This document shows positions 7,109 through 13,360 of a stretch of 13,369 nucleotides of DNA, piece after piece. A model generated the notes under the pieces. It was given only the letters and a program-made list of their open reading frames with translations, was not told the DNA's origin and did not search any database. Both the position numbers and the translations under genes were made by a program. This DNA is from Blautia sp. (GTDB lineage: Bacteria; Bacillota; Clostridia; Lachnospirales; Lachnospiraceae), in assembly GCA_017515945.1 (NCBI GenBank), contig JAFWDX010000196.1, positions 1 through 13,369 on the forward strand, in the 5' to 3' direction. Numbering within the stretch: position 1 is the first letter of the stretch; each line of letters opens with the position of its first letter.

Positions 7109-7139
7109 ATATATTCTGGAACCTGTGATTGAATATATG
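7109..7139. promoter_or_regulatory. Possible operator dyad upstream of the glucuronidase gene
   Basis: GATATATTC (7109-7117) and GAATATATG (7131-7139) form an inverted repeat matching at 8 of 9 positions around a 13-bp gap. A TTGATA -35-like box overlaps its left arm (7106-7111), and a weak TTGAAT lies 17 bp further on. Either a regulator site or AT-rich promoter DNA would explain the pattern. No catabolite-response consensus was recognised. Confidence 0.3.
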
Positions 7140-7143
7140 CAGA

Positions 7144-7191
7144 TGAGTCAGGGGGACAGGTTCCTTGACTCACACACAGGTGTGAGTCAAG
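7144..7191. repeat. Palindromic repeat unit with appended hairpin before the glucuronidase RBS
   Basis: Bases 7144-7172 repeat the unit at 7023-7051 exactly. Bases 7164-7175 (CTTGACTCACAC) then pair perfectly with 7180-7191 (GTGTGAGTCAAG) around a 4-base loop, as in the hairpin at the window start. The hairpin ends only 8 bases before the RBS of the GH67 gene, so in the mRNA it could affect translation or protect the 5' end. Confidence 0.78.
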
Positions 7192-7213
7192 ATTAAACAG
7201 GGGGAAAATAATA

Positions 7214-9061
7214 ATGAGTGAAGCATGGAAAAAACGAAGGGCGTGGCTGTCCGCGCTGAAATGGGAGCTGCCGGAGAACCTGGAGACGCCGGCTCAGGCA
7301 GCAGCCTTCGAGGGAGAGCATTTCCTGGCTCCCAGGAACGAAAAACCGGAGCTGGAGGAGGATGCCGGGCTGGGTGAGGCATATGAAATAACCTCACAGG
7401 GGGAAACATGGAGGATCCGCGGCGGCCGGACGGGTCTTCTGTACGGTGTATATGCGCTGATTCGATGTCTGCTCACGGCGGGAAAAATACCGGAGGGAAT
7501 ATGCAGTCCGTATTATCCTCTGAGGATGCTCAATGCCTGGGATAATATGTCCGGAGATATCGAGCGGGGATATGCCGGCCGTTCTCTGTGGTTCGAGGGC
7601 GGAGAATTCCGGTATGAGCCGGACCGGATCAGGCAGCTGGGCCGGATGCTCGCCTTCGCCGGGATCAATGTGCTGTGCATCAACAACGTCAACGTTCATG
7701 CCCCTGCGCAGGGGCTGGCAGATGAATGGCTGCCTGACGTGGAGGCCTTTGCCCGGATCCTGCGCCCCTTCGGCGTGCGGCTGATGCTGTCCATAGACTT
7801 TTCGATGCCGCTGCAGCGCGGCCTGGAGACGGCGGATCCCCTTGATCCCCGGGTACAGGAATGGTGGAGGCAGCAGGCGGACCGGATCTGGGAGACTGTG
7901 CCGGATCTGGCCGGCTTCCTGGTAAAGGCGGACAGTGAGCACAGACCCGGACCGAATGCGTACGGAAGAACACATGCGGATGGAGCCAACATGCTGGCCC
8001 GTGCCGTTGCGCCTTATGGAGGCGTGCTGGTATGGCGTGCTTTTGTCTATGACTGTATGCAGGACTGGCGGGATACGCATACGGATCGCCCCTGCGCTGC
8101 ATACGACCTGTACCATCCCATGGACGGGGACTTCGATGAGAATGTGATCCTGCAGGTCAAGAACGGGCCTTATGATTTCCAGGTACGGGAGCCTGTATCA
8201 CCGCTGTTCTTTGGCATGCCCCACACCCGGCTGGCGCTGGAGCTGCAGCTGGCACAGGAATATACCGGCCAGCAGGTGGACCTGTATGCCATGCCGCCGA
8301 TGTGGAGAGAGATTTTTGATCAGATTGGCAAAGAAAAGGCACAGGCGATCGCCGCGGTGACGAACCTGGGACGTGACGACAATTGGACAGGTCATCCCAT
8401 GGCCGCCCTTAATCTGTATGCGTTCGGCCGCTATGCCTGGGACCCTGATCTGGAGCCGGAAGCCGTTATTCGGGAATGGGTGAGGCTGACATATGAGCTC
8501 AAACCGGAGCAGGAGAACGTCCTGGAAAGGATCCTGCTGAAAAGCCGCAGCGTTTATGAAAAGTATACCTCGCCGCTGGGCCTTTGCTGGATGGTCAATC
8601 CGGCTTATCATTACGGGCCGAGTCCCTATGGATATGAATTTCAGGCATGGGGAACCTACAACCGCGCGGACAGGGACGCTGTCGGCATAGACCGGACATC
8701 TGCAGGCACAGGATATACCGGACAGTATCCGCCGGCATTGCGGGATTTATTTGAAAATAAAGACACCTGCCCGGAGAACCTGCTTCTTTTCTTTCACAGA
8801 CTGCCGTATACCTGGCGGATGCGGGATGGGAGGACCCTGATTCAGCGGATCTATGATGATCATTTCGAAGGGTACGATGAAGCGGAAAAGATGAAAGAGG
8901 AGCTGGAAACGCTCGGGCTTCCCGCTGTGGACGCGGCAGAGGTTATAGAACGGGCTGAGCGTCAGCTTCAGAACGCCAGAGAGTGGCGGGATGTGATCAA
9001 CACCTTCTTCCACAGACTCAGCGGGGTTCCGGATGAAAAAGGAAGGAAGATCTATCTATAA
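7214..9061 (+). CDS. aguA: GH67 alpha-glucuronidase, intracellular
   Basis: The 615-residue enzyme is a clear family 67 glycoside hydrolase, which removes (4-O-methyl)glucuronic acid from the end of short xylan-derived oligosaccharides. Family blocks are RMLNAWDNMSGDIERGYAG (104-122), GFLVKADSE (234-242), YGRTHADGANML (250-261), AYDLYHPMDG (296-305) and NGPYDFQVREPVSPLF (317-332). Asp298 and Glu326 lie 28 residues apart, matching the catalytic Asp/Glu spacing I recall for characterised members; I could not place the general acid with certainty. No signal peptide is present, so substrates must be imported first. It is somewhat shorter than the usual 670-720 residues, mostly in the N-terminal domain. 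The ATG at 7214 has AGGGGGA upstream. No xylanase or uronate gene is adjacent. Confidence 0.95.
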   Translation: MSEAWKKRRAWLSALKWELPENLETPAQAAAFEGEHFLAPRNEKPELEEDAGLGEAYEITSQGETWRIRGGRTGLLYGVYALIRCLLTAGKIPEGICSPYYPLRMLNAWDNMSGDIERGYAGRSLWFEGGEFRYEPDRIRQLGRMLAFAGINVLCINNVNVHAPAQGLADEWLPDVEAFARILRPFGVRLMLSIDFSMPLQRGLETADPLDPRVQEWWRQQADRIWETVPDLAGFLVKADSEHRPGPNAYGRTHADGANMLARAVAPYGGVLVWRAFVYDCMQDWRDTHTDRPCAAYDLYHPMDGDFDENVILQVKNGPYDFQVREPVSPLFFGMPHTRLALELQLAQEYTGQQVDLYAMPPMWREIFDQIGKEKAQAIAAVTNLGRDDNWTGHPMAALNLYAFGRYAWDPDLEPEAVIREWVRLTYELKPEQENVLERILLKSRSVYEKYTSPLGLCWMVNPAYHYGPSPYGYEFQAWGTYNRADRDAVGIDRTSAGTGYTGQYPPALRDLFENKDTCPENLLLFFHRLPYTWRMRDGRTLIQRIYDDHFEGYDEAEKMKEELETLGLPAVDAAEVIERAERQLQNAREWRDVINTFFHRLSGVPDEKGRKIYL

Positions 9062-9099
9062 AGAATGAGTCGCAGGGACAGGTTCCTCGACTCATTTTA
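9062..9099 (+). terminator. Terminator of aguA made from a palindromic repeat unit
   Basis: Four bases after the aguA stop, AATGAGTCG (9064-9072) pairs perfectly with CGACTCATT (9088-9096). AGG/CCT pairing inside the stem follows one bulged C, and TTTTAT comes after. The unit belongs to the dispersed TGAGTCA/TGACTCA family, here with paired changes (CG in place of the usual bases on both arms) that keep the stem. It therefore behaves as a rho-independent terminator. Confidence 0.65.
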
Positions 9100-9116
9100 T
9101 GAAAGTTAAACAGAGT

Positions 9117-9277
9117 CTAGTGGTCCGTCTCAATCAGTTTTAAACTTAAAGTGCCAGATTGGCTTCATAGGCAAGGCGAGCTCAGTTGCCGTAGCGGGCT
9201 ACGGCAACTGAGCCCAACGCAGCATATGAAGTCAGGATGGTGCTTTAAGTTTAAAGATGATTGAGATGGCCCACTAG
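9117..9277. repeat. 161-bp hairpin element with long inverted arms (MITE-like)
   Basis: The element starts and ends in CTAG. The left arm, CTAGTGG, TCTCAATCA and TTTAAACTTAAAG, is matched by the reverse complement of the right arm over about 40 bp with roughly six mismatches. At the centre, GCTCAGTTGCCGTAGC (9180-9195) and GCTACGGCAACTGAGC (9198-9213) are perfect 16-bp complements around two bases. No coding sequence is inside. No clear target duplication is seen beyond the CTAG ends. It looks like a small non-autonomous transposable element, but I do not recognise its family. Confidence 0.8.
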
Positions 9278-9282
9278 TTACA

Positions 9283-9368
9283 TGTCTACTATCAAGGGTG
9301 CAACTGGTGAGTGTGTCTAAAACCTGGGTACAATTCAACTGTCTGTGTCCACTGTTATGGGTACATTA
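9283..9368. mobile_element. Probable remnant of an IS21-type terminus with three degenerate repeats
   Basis: Three related segments start at 9283 (TGTCTACTATCAAGGGTGCA), 9314 (TGTCTAAAACCTGGGTACA) and 9346 (TGTCCACTGTTATGGGTACA), spaced 31-32 bp. Ends beginning TGT with several spaced transposase-binding repeats are characteristic of IS21-family elements. No istA or istB coding sequence is present, so only a terminus remains. The hairpin element ends five bases before it. The family assignment is inferred from this pattern alone. Confidence 0.55.
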
Positions 9369-9373
9369 TAGAA

Positions 9374-9470
9374 GCCCGTAAAGCATGAGAACCCTGCGTA
9401 AAAAATAAGAGCCCCATAAGTAGGAGAGGGTTGTGTAAAATATAAGAGGCGTGCATTATATAAAATGAGG
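9374..9470. repeat. Four degenerate short repeats next to the IS21-like end
   Basis: Segments around 9378 (GTAAAGCATGAGAACC), 9398 (GTAAAAAATAAGAGCC), 9435 (GTAAAATATAAGAGGC) and 9460 (ATAAAATGAGGGCC) share the pattern GTAAAA-x-ATAAGAGCC. Their starts are 20, 37 and 25 bp apart. They may be further subterminal repeats of the same element remnant. No other function is visible. Confidence 0.4.
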
Positions 9471-9508
9471 GCCGGTTCTGTGTGAAGACACATAGAACCG
9501 GCCTTTCT
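9470..9508 (+). terminator. Strong hairpin, terminator-like, possibly bidirectional
   Basis: GGCCGGTTCT (9470-9479) and AGAACCGGCC (9494-9503) are perfect 10-bp complements, with a further GTGT/ACAC stem inside. TTTCT follows on the plus strand and a looser T-rich stretch follows on the minus strand. It lies between convergent aguA and tRNA-Pro, where a backup terminator for either would make sense. Confidence 0.5.
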
Positions 9509-9518
9509 GAATTTGCAC

Positions 9519-9547
9519 AAAAAAAATCTGTGCAGAACACTGCACAG
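9519..9547 (-). terminator. Rho-independent terminator of tRNA-Pro
   Basis: On the minus strand CTGTGCAG and CTGCACAG form a perfect 8-bp stem around a 4-base loop (9528-9547). One A and then eight Ts follow (the A run at 9519-9526 on the plus strand). It begins 8 bases after the tRNA 3' end. Confidence 0.9.
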
Positions 9548-9554
9548 ACCATAA

Positions 9555-9628
9555 TCGGGGCAACAGGATTTGAACCTGCGACCTCTCGGCCCCCAGCCGA
9601 GCGCGCTACCAAGCTACGCCATACCCCG
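9555..9628 (-). tRNA. tRNA-Pro, anticodon GGG
   Basis: Read on the minus strand, this folds as a complete tRNA. The acceptor 5' half CGGGGTA pairs with TGCCCCG, the D arm is GCGT/GCGC, and the anticodon arm is CTCGG, loop CTGGGGG, CCGAG. A five-base variable region and the T arm GCAGG/CCTGT with loop TTCAAAT follow. The anticodon is GGG, reading proline codons CCC and CCU, with G37 and discriminator A73 as expected for bacterial tRNA-Pro. CCA is not encoded and must be added after transcription. It has its own promoter and terminator, so it is a single-gene unit. I see no att-type duplication of its 3' end in the window. Confidence 0.96.
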
Positions 9629-9639
9629 CAACAGAGGTT

Positions 9640-9668
9640 ACTTTATCACGAAAAGAGGAGAGAGTCAA
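9640..9668 (-). promoter_or_regulatory. Promoter of tRNA-Pro
   Basis: On the minus strand TTGACT (9663-9668) and TAAAGT (9640-9645) are separated by 17 bp. The -10 box ends 11 bases before the tRNA 5' end, giving a predicted start a few bases ahead of the mature tRNA. An AT-rich tract (9670-9700) upstream may act as an UP element. Confidence 0.7.
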
Positions 9669-9848
9669 GGACTTTTATAATTTTTTTCTAAAAAACTTAA
9701 TGCTTCTATTCGCGGTTTAACTGAAAATGCTATCGTGTAACCGGACGCCGGGCTGAGTAATGCTTTGAGGCGGGCAGAGCGATCCTAATGTGTGACTGTC
9801 GGTGAAAAATATACGAGACCAAAACCCATGGGTCTTTTGGAACAAGAG
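9669..9848. other. Non-coding stretch without recognised elements
   Basis: No convincing gene or repeat copy is seen here. The only structure noted is a CCAAAA/TTTTGG hairpin with inner CCC/GGG pairs around 9818-9841. It could be a weak terminator between the divergently transcribed tRNA-Pro and dctP units, but no clear U-tract follows. Confidence 0.4.
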
Positions 9849-9947
9849 TGAGTCAGGGAATCTGCTCCCCCCCTGACTCACCGATGAGTCAAGGAACCTG
9901 TCCCCTTGACTCACCGAATGAGTCAAGGGACCTGTCCCCCTGACTCA
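9849..9947. repeat. Three tandem palindromic TGAGTCA/TGACTCA repeat units
   Basis: Units lie at 9849-9880, 9885-9913 and 9919-9947, each beginning TGAGTCA and ending TGACTCA, with spacers of only 4-5 bp. The second and third contain GACCTGTCCCC- or GAACCTGTCCCC-like cores, opposite in orientation to the copies at 7023 and 7144. The first has a diverged core (GAATCTGCTCCCC). The array ends 11 bp before the dctP -35 box. Each unit can fold into its own stem-loop, so the array may insulate the dctP promoter or be simple repeat accumulation. Confidence 0.85.
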
Positions 9948-9958
9948 TTAAAAGCTCC

Positions 9959-9987
9959 TTGATATTTGCATAAATGTATACTATAAT
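9959..9987 (+). promoter_or_regulatory. Promoter of the dctPQM transporter operon
   Basis: TTGATA (9959-9964) and a perfect TATAAT (9982-9987) are separated by 17 bp, a near-consensus sigma-A promoter. Transcription would begin near 9994, leaving a leader of about 135 nt before the dctP start. The upstream in-frame ATG at 9974 lies inside this promoter and cannot be in the transcript. Confidence 0.85.
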
Positions 9988-9994
9988 AACAGCG

Positions 9995-10129
9995 GTAACA
10001 CTAAAATATGGTTGTATTGTTTATAATTCATCCTGCATCGGGGAAAATATTTGTTCAGAATGCCTCACGAGAAGAGATGATATTTCTCAATACGACCGAA
10101 AAAAGGTAAAAGAAAGAAAAGGAGCCGCT
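9995..10129 (+). other. Long 5' leader of dctP
   Basis: This stretch of about 135 nt between the predicted transcription start and the dctP ATG contains no recognised riboswitch. A weak GAGAA/TTCTC hairpin lies near 10070-10089. The last 30 bases are purine-rich and end in the AAAAGGAG ribosome binding site. The length leaves room for a post-transcriptional control element, but I cannot identify one. Confidence 0.4.
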
Positions 10130-11131
10130 ATGAAGAAAAGATTAATGGCACTGGCAATGGGCCTGGCCCTGGCATCCATGTCTGCCGTCGGTGTTTGTGC
10201 CGCGGATTATGAGATGATCGTCGGACATGCACAGCCGGAAGGAAATCCCCGCTATGTCTCCATGGAGAAATTCGCGGAGGATGTCGAGGAAAAGACAGAG
10301 GGTGCAGTACACGTGACTGTATATGGCAATGGACAGCTCGGTACCGAGAAGGAGATGCTCGAGCAGGTCGTCAACGGCGTCGTTCAGGGTATGCGCGGCG
10401 GACAGTTTGACTTCTCCCCGCGTCTGCTGATGTTCACGGCTCCCTTCCTTACCCAGACACGTGCGCAGGTGACAGCCCTGCTTCAGTCTGACCTGGCCAA
10501 AAAGGTCTGTGCCGAGGCCGAGGAGAGCACCGGCACAGTGATCATCAACCTGTGTGACGCCGGCGGATATCGTCAGTTCTCCAACAACAACCATCCGATC
10601 ACCAAGCCGGATGACCTCAAGGGCCTCAAGATGCGCACGAACGGCATGAAGACCATCGACATGACCTTCCAGGCCATGGGTGCTTCCACAGTTTCCGTTC
10701 CTTATGCGGATCTGTACATGGCACTTAAGACCGGTGTCGCGGACGGACAGGAAAATCCGTGGGTGAACGTTGTCGGTATGAAGTTCTATGAAGTTCAGAA
10801 ATATTTCACCGCCGTCAATTATCAGTTCCATCCGGATCCCTTCTATGTAAATGCCACCTGGTGGAATTCTCTGCCTGAGGAGTATCGGACGATCATTTCC
10901 GAGTGCGCTGCGGAGATGGGTGAGTACAACGATCAGCTCATCGATGAAAATTCCGAGGCTGCCAAAGAAGAGATCATCGCCTCCGGCGCTGAGGTCTATG
11001 AGCCCACAGAGGAAGAACTGCAGGCTTTCAAGGATGCGGCACAGCCCGTCTATGACCAGATGGTCGAGGAGGGGATCTGCTCTGAGGAAGAGATGCAGGA
11101 GATGCTGGATATCGTGGCAAATGCTGAATAA
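10130..11131 (+). CDS. dctP: TRAP transporter solute-binding protein, DctP family
   Basis: The 333-residue precursor begins MKKRLMALAMGLALASMS, a signal peptide with likely cleavage after Ala24 (VCA/AD). Cys23 does not sit in a good lipobox, so secretion by signal peptidase I is preferred, although lipid anchoring is usual for Gram-positive binding proteins. The mature protein has DctP features: GQLGTEKEML (68-77), LKGLKMRT with the conserved substrate-carboxylate Arg169, PYADLYMALKTGVADGQENP (191-210) and a C-terminal helical tail. It captures an organic or sugar acid outside the membrane for the DctQM permease. The start at 10130 has AAAAGGAG upstream; the longer in-frame start at 9974 overlaps the promoter -10 region. 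The substrate cannot be read from sequence; a uronate is suggested only by the nearby glucuronidase. Confidence 0.93.
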   Translation: MKKRLMALAMGLALASMSAVGVCAADYEMIVGHAQPEGNPRYVSMEKFAEDVEEKTEGAVHVTVYGNGQLGTEKEMLEQVVNGVVQGMRGGQFDFSPRLLMFTAPFLTQTRAQVTALLQSDLAKKVCAEAEESTGTVIINLCDAGGYRQFSNNNHPITKPDDLKGLKMRTNGMKTIDMTFQAMGASTVSVPYADLYMALKTGVADGQENPWVNVVGMKFYEVQKYFTAVNYQFHPDPFYVNATWWNSLPEEYRTIISECAAEMGEYNDQLIDENSEAAKEEIIASGAEVYEPTEEELQAFKDAAQPVYDQMVEEGICSEEEMQEMLDIVANAE

Positions 11132-11143
11132 TAAGCCGGCATA

Positions 11144-11223
11144 ATATGCATGCGATAAGGGGGACGATTCTCTGACTCACGGTCTTGTGGGAAAGCGAAT
11201 CGTTCCCCTTTTTCCATGCATAT
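11144..11223 (+). terminator. Large stem-loop between dctP and dctQ (attenuator or partial terminator)
   Basis: Outer arms ATATGCATG (11144-11152) and CATGCATAT (11215-11223) are perfect complements. The inner arms at 11157-11170 (AAGGGGGACGATTC) and 11197-11210 pair over 14 bp with one G-T wobble. A short T run (11209-11213) follows the inner stem. The loop contains CTGACTCAC, tying it to the palindromic repeat family. Placed after dctP inside a transporter operon, it probably reduces read-through into dctQM or stabilises the dctP 3' end. Confidence 0.65.
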
Positions 11224-11237
11224 AGTTAAATAGGCAT

Positions 11238-11444
11238 GTATCTGTTCAGTCAGCACCTCGCATTTACTGCGGCACCGCAGGTGTGCCTTGGCAGGTGTGT
11301 GGAACAAAAGCTCAACAGGCAAGGCCACACCGAAGGCATCCCTGGGAGGCAAGCTTTCAATGCGATGAAAGGACCCTGTATCCGCCGGGGAACGCCTTCG
11401 GTACGGCTCCGTAACTGCAACGGAGCCTGTGACTGAACAGCTGC
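11238..11444. mobile_element. Full-length IS66-like MITE (207 bp) inside the TRAP operon
   Basis: The left end GTATCTGTTCAGTCA (11238-11252) and right end TGACTGAACAGCTGC (11430-11444) are inverted repeats with an 11-bp perfect core, differing from the intact ends at 593-737 at one and two positions. The body shares GCACCTCGCATTTACTGC, GGAACAAAAGCTCAACAG and AATGCGA-GAAAGGA blocks with that copy but is 62 bp longer. The flanking 8-mers (ATAGGCAT and ACGAAATG) do not match, so the duplication has decayed or been lost. It has no transposase gene. Confidence 0.8.
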
Positions 11445-11481
11445 ACGAAATGATAACAACGGACGCAGAAAGGAGATTCCT

Positions 11482-11982
11482 GTGCAAAAGCTAAAGAAAT
11501 TCGGAAAGGGCGTTTTCACAGTCTATTTCGATATAGGCGTGATCGCTCTGGGTCTGCTGGCGATCCTGGTCGCCTTTGCCGTGGTCATGCGCTACTTTTT
11601 CGGCAAGAGCTGGAAAGAACTCTCGGAGTTCAATGTCACACTCTTTGCCTTTACCACCTTCTGGGGAATGGGGATCAATGTGATCAAGGGAGAGCATGTC
11701 CGTATCGATATCCTCTACAATGCCCTTCCCCCTTTCATGAAAAAGGTCTTCAGCATTATCGAGTATGTGATCATGCTGATCGTAGATGTGGTGTTCACCT
11801 GGATGGGCTATGGATATGTACAGATGGCCGGAAAGCAGATCAGTCAGGGCATGGAGATTCCCATGAAATACATGTACGGCATCATGCCGCTGAGCGGCGC
11901 GATCTGCTGCCTGTGTATTGTGATCAAGCTGATCGAAAGCCTGGCGGCTCCTGTGTCAGACTTTGAGAAAAAAGAAGAGTAG
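11482..11982 (+). CDS. dctQ: TRAP transporter small permease, DctQ family
   Basis: The 166-residue membrane protein has four predicted helices (about 16-40, 51-68, 88-108 and 131-152). The family motifs are VVMRYFFGKSWKELSEF (34-50) after helix 1 and the charged turn KGEHVRIDIL (69-78) after helix 2. DctQ is the small subunit that supports the large DctM permease in sodium- or proton-driven uptake of acids delivered by DctP. The start is a GTG at 11482 with AGGAG six bases upstream; it has no promoter that I can recognise. It follows dctP after a 350-bp spacer holding a stem-loop and a MITE, an unusual gap for this operon type. The stop codon TAG overlaps the first bases of the dctM ribosome binding site. 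Confidence 0.92.
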   Translation: MQKLKKFGKGVFTVYFDIGVIALGLLAILVAFAVVMRYFFGKSWKELSEFNVTLFAFTTFWGMGINVIKGEHVRIDILYNALPPFMKKVFSIIEYVIMLIVDVVFTWMGYGYVQMAGKQISQGMEIPMKYMYGIMPLSGAICCLCIVIKLIESLAAPVSDFEKKEE

Positions 11983-11994
11983 GAGGACATTGTT

Positions 11995-13287
11995 ATGGCA
12001 ATGCTGATTCTTTTGGTGCTTTTGATCTTCTTTGCGGTGCTTGGCGTACCGCTGGCATTCTCCATCGGGGCAGCCTGCATCACCTATATCCAGACGAATG
12101 CGCCGAACTTCCTGAGCATGATCCCTCAGCGCGTATGGAATGGTGCGTTTTCCGAGCTGATGATCGCGATGCCGCTGTTCATGCTGGCCGGTGAGCTGAT
12201 GAATGTCGGCGGCATGACCCAGAGGCTGATGGATTTCTGCACGATCCTTCTGCGTCCGATCAACGGTGGTCTCGGAGAGGTCAACGTAGTCGCTTCCATG
12301 ATTTTTGGCGGCATCTCCGGTTCCTCAGTGGCGGACACATCCGCTCTGGGTTCCATTGAGATCCCCGCCATGGAGGATGCGGGTTATCCCAGCGGCGTGG
12401 CCACCGGTGTCACCGTCGCCTCCTCCACGATGGGCATGATCATTCCGCCCTCGACACCCATGATCGTATATTCCATGATCTCCGGCGGTTCTGTCGGCGC
12501 GCTGTTTATGGCCGGTGCCGTGCCGGGCATCCTGATCGGCCTGACGCAGCTGCTCCTGGTTTACATCCTTTCTGAAAAGAACCACTGGCATCCCAAAAAA
12601 GAAAAGATTTCCGGAACTGAGATCCGCAAAAAGCTCCTGGGCGGCCTTCCGGCCCTGCTGCTGCCGCTGTTCATCATTATCTGCGTTTCCTTCGGCGTCT
12701 GCACCGCATCGGAAAGCGCTGCAGTGGCTGTTTTCTATGCACTGATCGTCGGCTTTTTCATTTACAGGGAGCTCACCTGGAAGCAGGTCTGGAGTGCGCT
12801 TAAAAAGAGCTTTATCTCCAGCTCCTCCATCATGATCATCATCGGCTTTACCACGATCTTCACCTGGGTACTGACCATGCAGGGTGTACCTCAGATGGTG
12901 GCGAACTTCTTCCTGAGTCTGAATATGCCCAGGTACGGGATCGCGCTGATCTTTGTCCTGATGATCCTCGTGATCGGCACCTTTATCGATGTGTCTCCGG
13001 CGATCCTGCTGCTGACCCCGATCCTGCTGCCCGTCATGAACACCTACGGCTTCAGCACGCTTCAGTTCGGCGCCATGATGATTACCGGTCTGGCCATCGG
13101 CCTGGTCACACCGCCGGTGGGCATGTGCCTGAATGCCTGCAACAAAATCAACGGCATGCCCGTGGTTGAGATCTTCAAACATGCTCTGCCCTATATCACC
13201 TGCAATATCATTGTCCTGATCGCGATCTCCGTGTGGCCTGTCCTGACGACCTGGCTGCCCACGCTCATGGGATACAGCCTCTACTAA
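11995..13287 (+). CDS. dctM: TRAP transporter large permease, DctM family
   Basis: The 430-residue, highly hydrophobic protein is a full-length DctM subunit, the ion-coupled transport channel of the TRAP system. Visible family blocks include PLFMLAGELMNVGG (60-73), FGGISGSSVADTSALGSIEI (104-123), ASSTMGMIIPPSTPMIVYS (142-160) and LVTPPVGMCLN (370-380). The pseudo-repeated GGISGSSVADT and PPVG segments correspond to the re-entrant hairpin regions of the ion transporter superfamily. Start ATG 11995 follows AGGAGG at 11981-11986, which overlaps the dctQ stop, so the two permease genes are closely coupled. No truncation is seen. Substrate is unknown beyond an acid class. Confidence 0.95.
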   Translation: MAMLILLVLLIFFAVLGVPLAFSIGAACITYIQTNAPNFLSMIPQRVWNGAFSELMIAMPLFMLAGELMNVGGMTQRLMDFCTILLRPINGGLGEVNVVASMIFGGISGSSVADTSALGSIEIPAMEDAGYPSGVATGVTVASSTMGMIIPPSTPMIVYSMISGGSVGALFMAGAVPGILIGLTQLLLVYILSEKNHWHPKKEKISGTEIRKKLLGGLPALLLPLFIIICVSFGVCTASESAAVAVFYALIVGFFIYRELTWKQVWSALKKSFISSSSIMIIIGFTTIFTWVLTMQGVPQMVANFFLSLNMPRYGIALIFVLMILVIGTFIDVSPAILLLTPILLPVMNTYGFSTLQFGAMMITGLAIGLVTPPVGMCLNACNKINGMPVVEIFKHALPYITCNIIVLIAISVWPVLTTWLPTLMGYSLY

Positions 13288-13360
13288 GGTGCAGGGCTTT
13301 TTGCCCGGCTGCATCCTGTAAAATATTGTCACAGGGTAAAACTGTAAAGGGGGCGTTCCT

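Noticed and set aside
9335..9691. Short frames running through the tRNA-Pro region on both strands
   Set aside because: They overlap a complete tRNA gene and its terminator and have no coding features.
9849..9947. CRISPR-like array
   Set aside because: Only three units, each itself a palindrome with variable cores, separated by 4-5 bp; no spacers of CRISPR size and no cas genes.
9974..10129. N-terminal extension of DctP from an ATG at 9974
   Set aside because: The ATG lies within the promoter core and the extension precedes a perfect signal peptide with its own RBS.
10142..10831. 229-codon minus-strand open frame opposite dctP
   Set aside because: It is a shadow of the DctP gene, which has a promoter, RBS, signal peptide and family motifs.
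12325..13332. 335-codon minus-strand open frame opposite dctM
   Set aside because: It mirrors the DctM coding sequence and gives an Asp/Gln/His-rich product with no recognisable domain.
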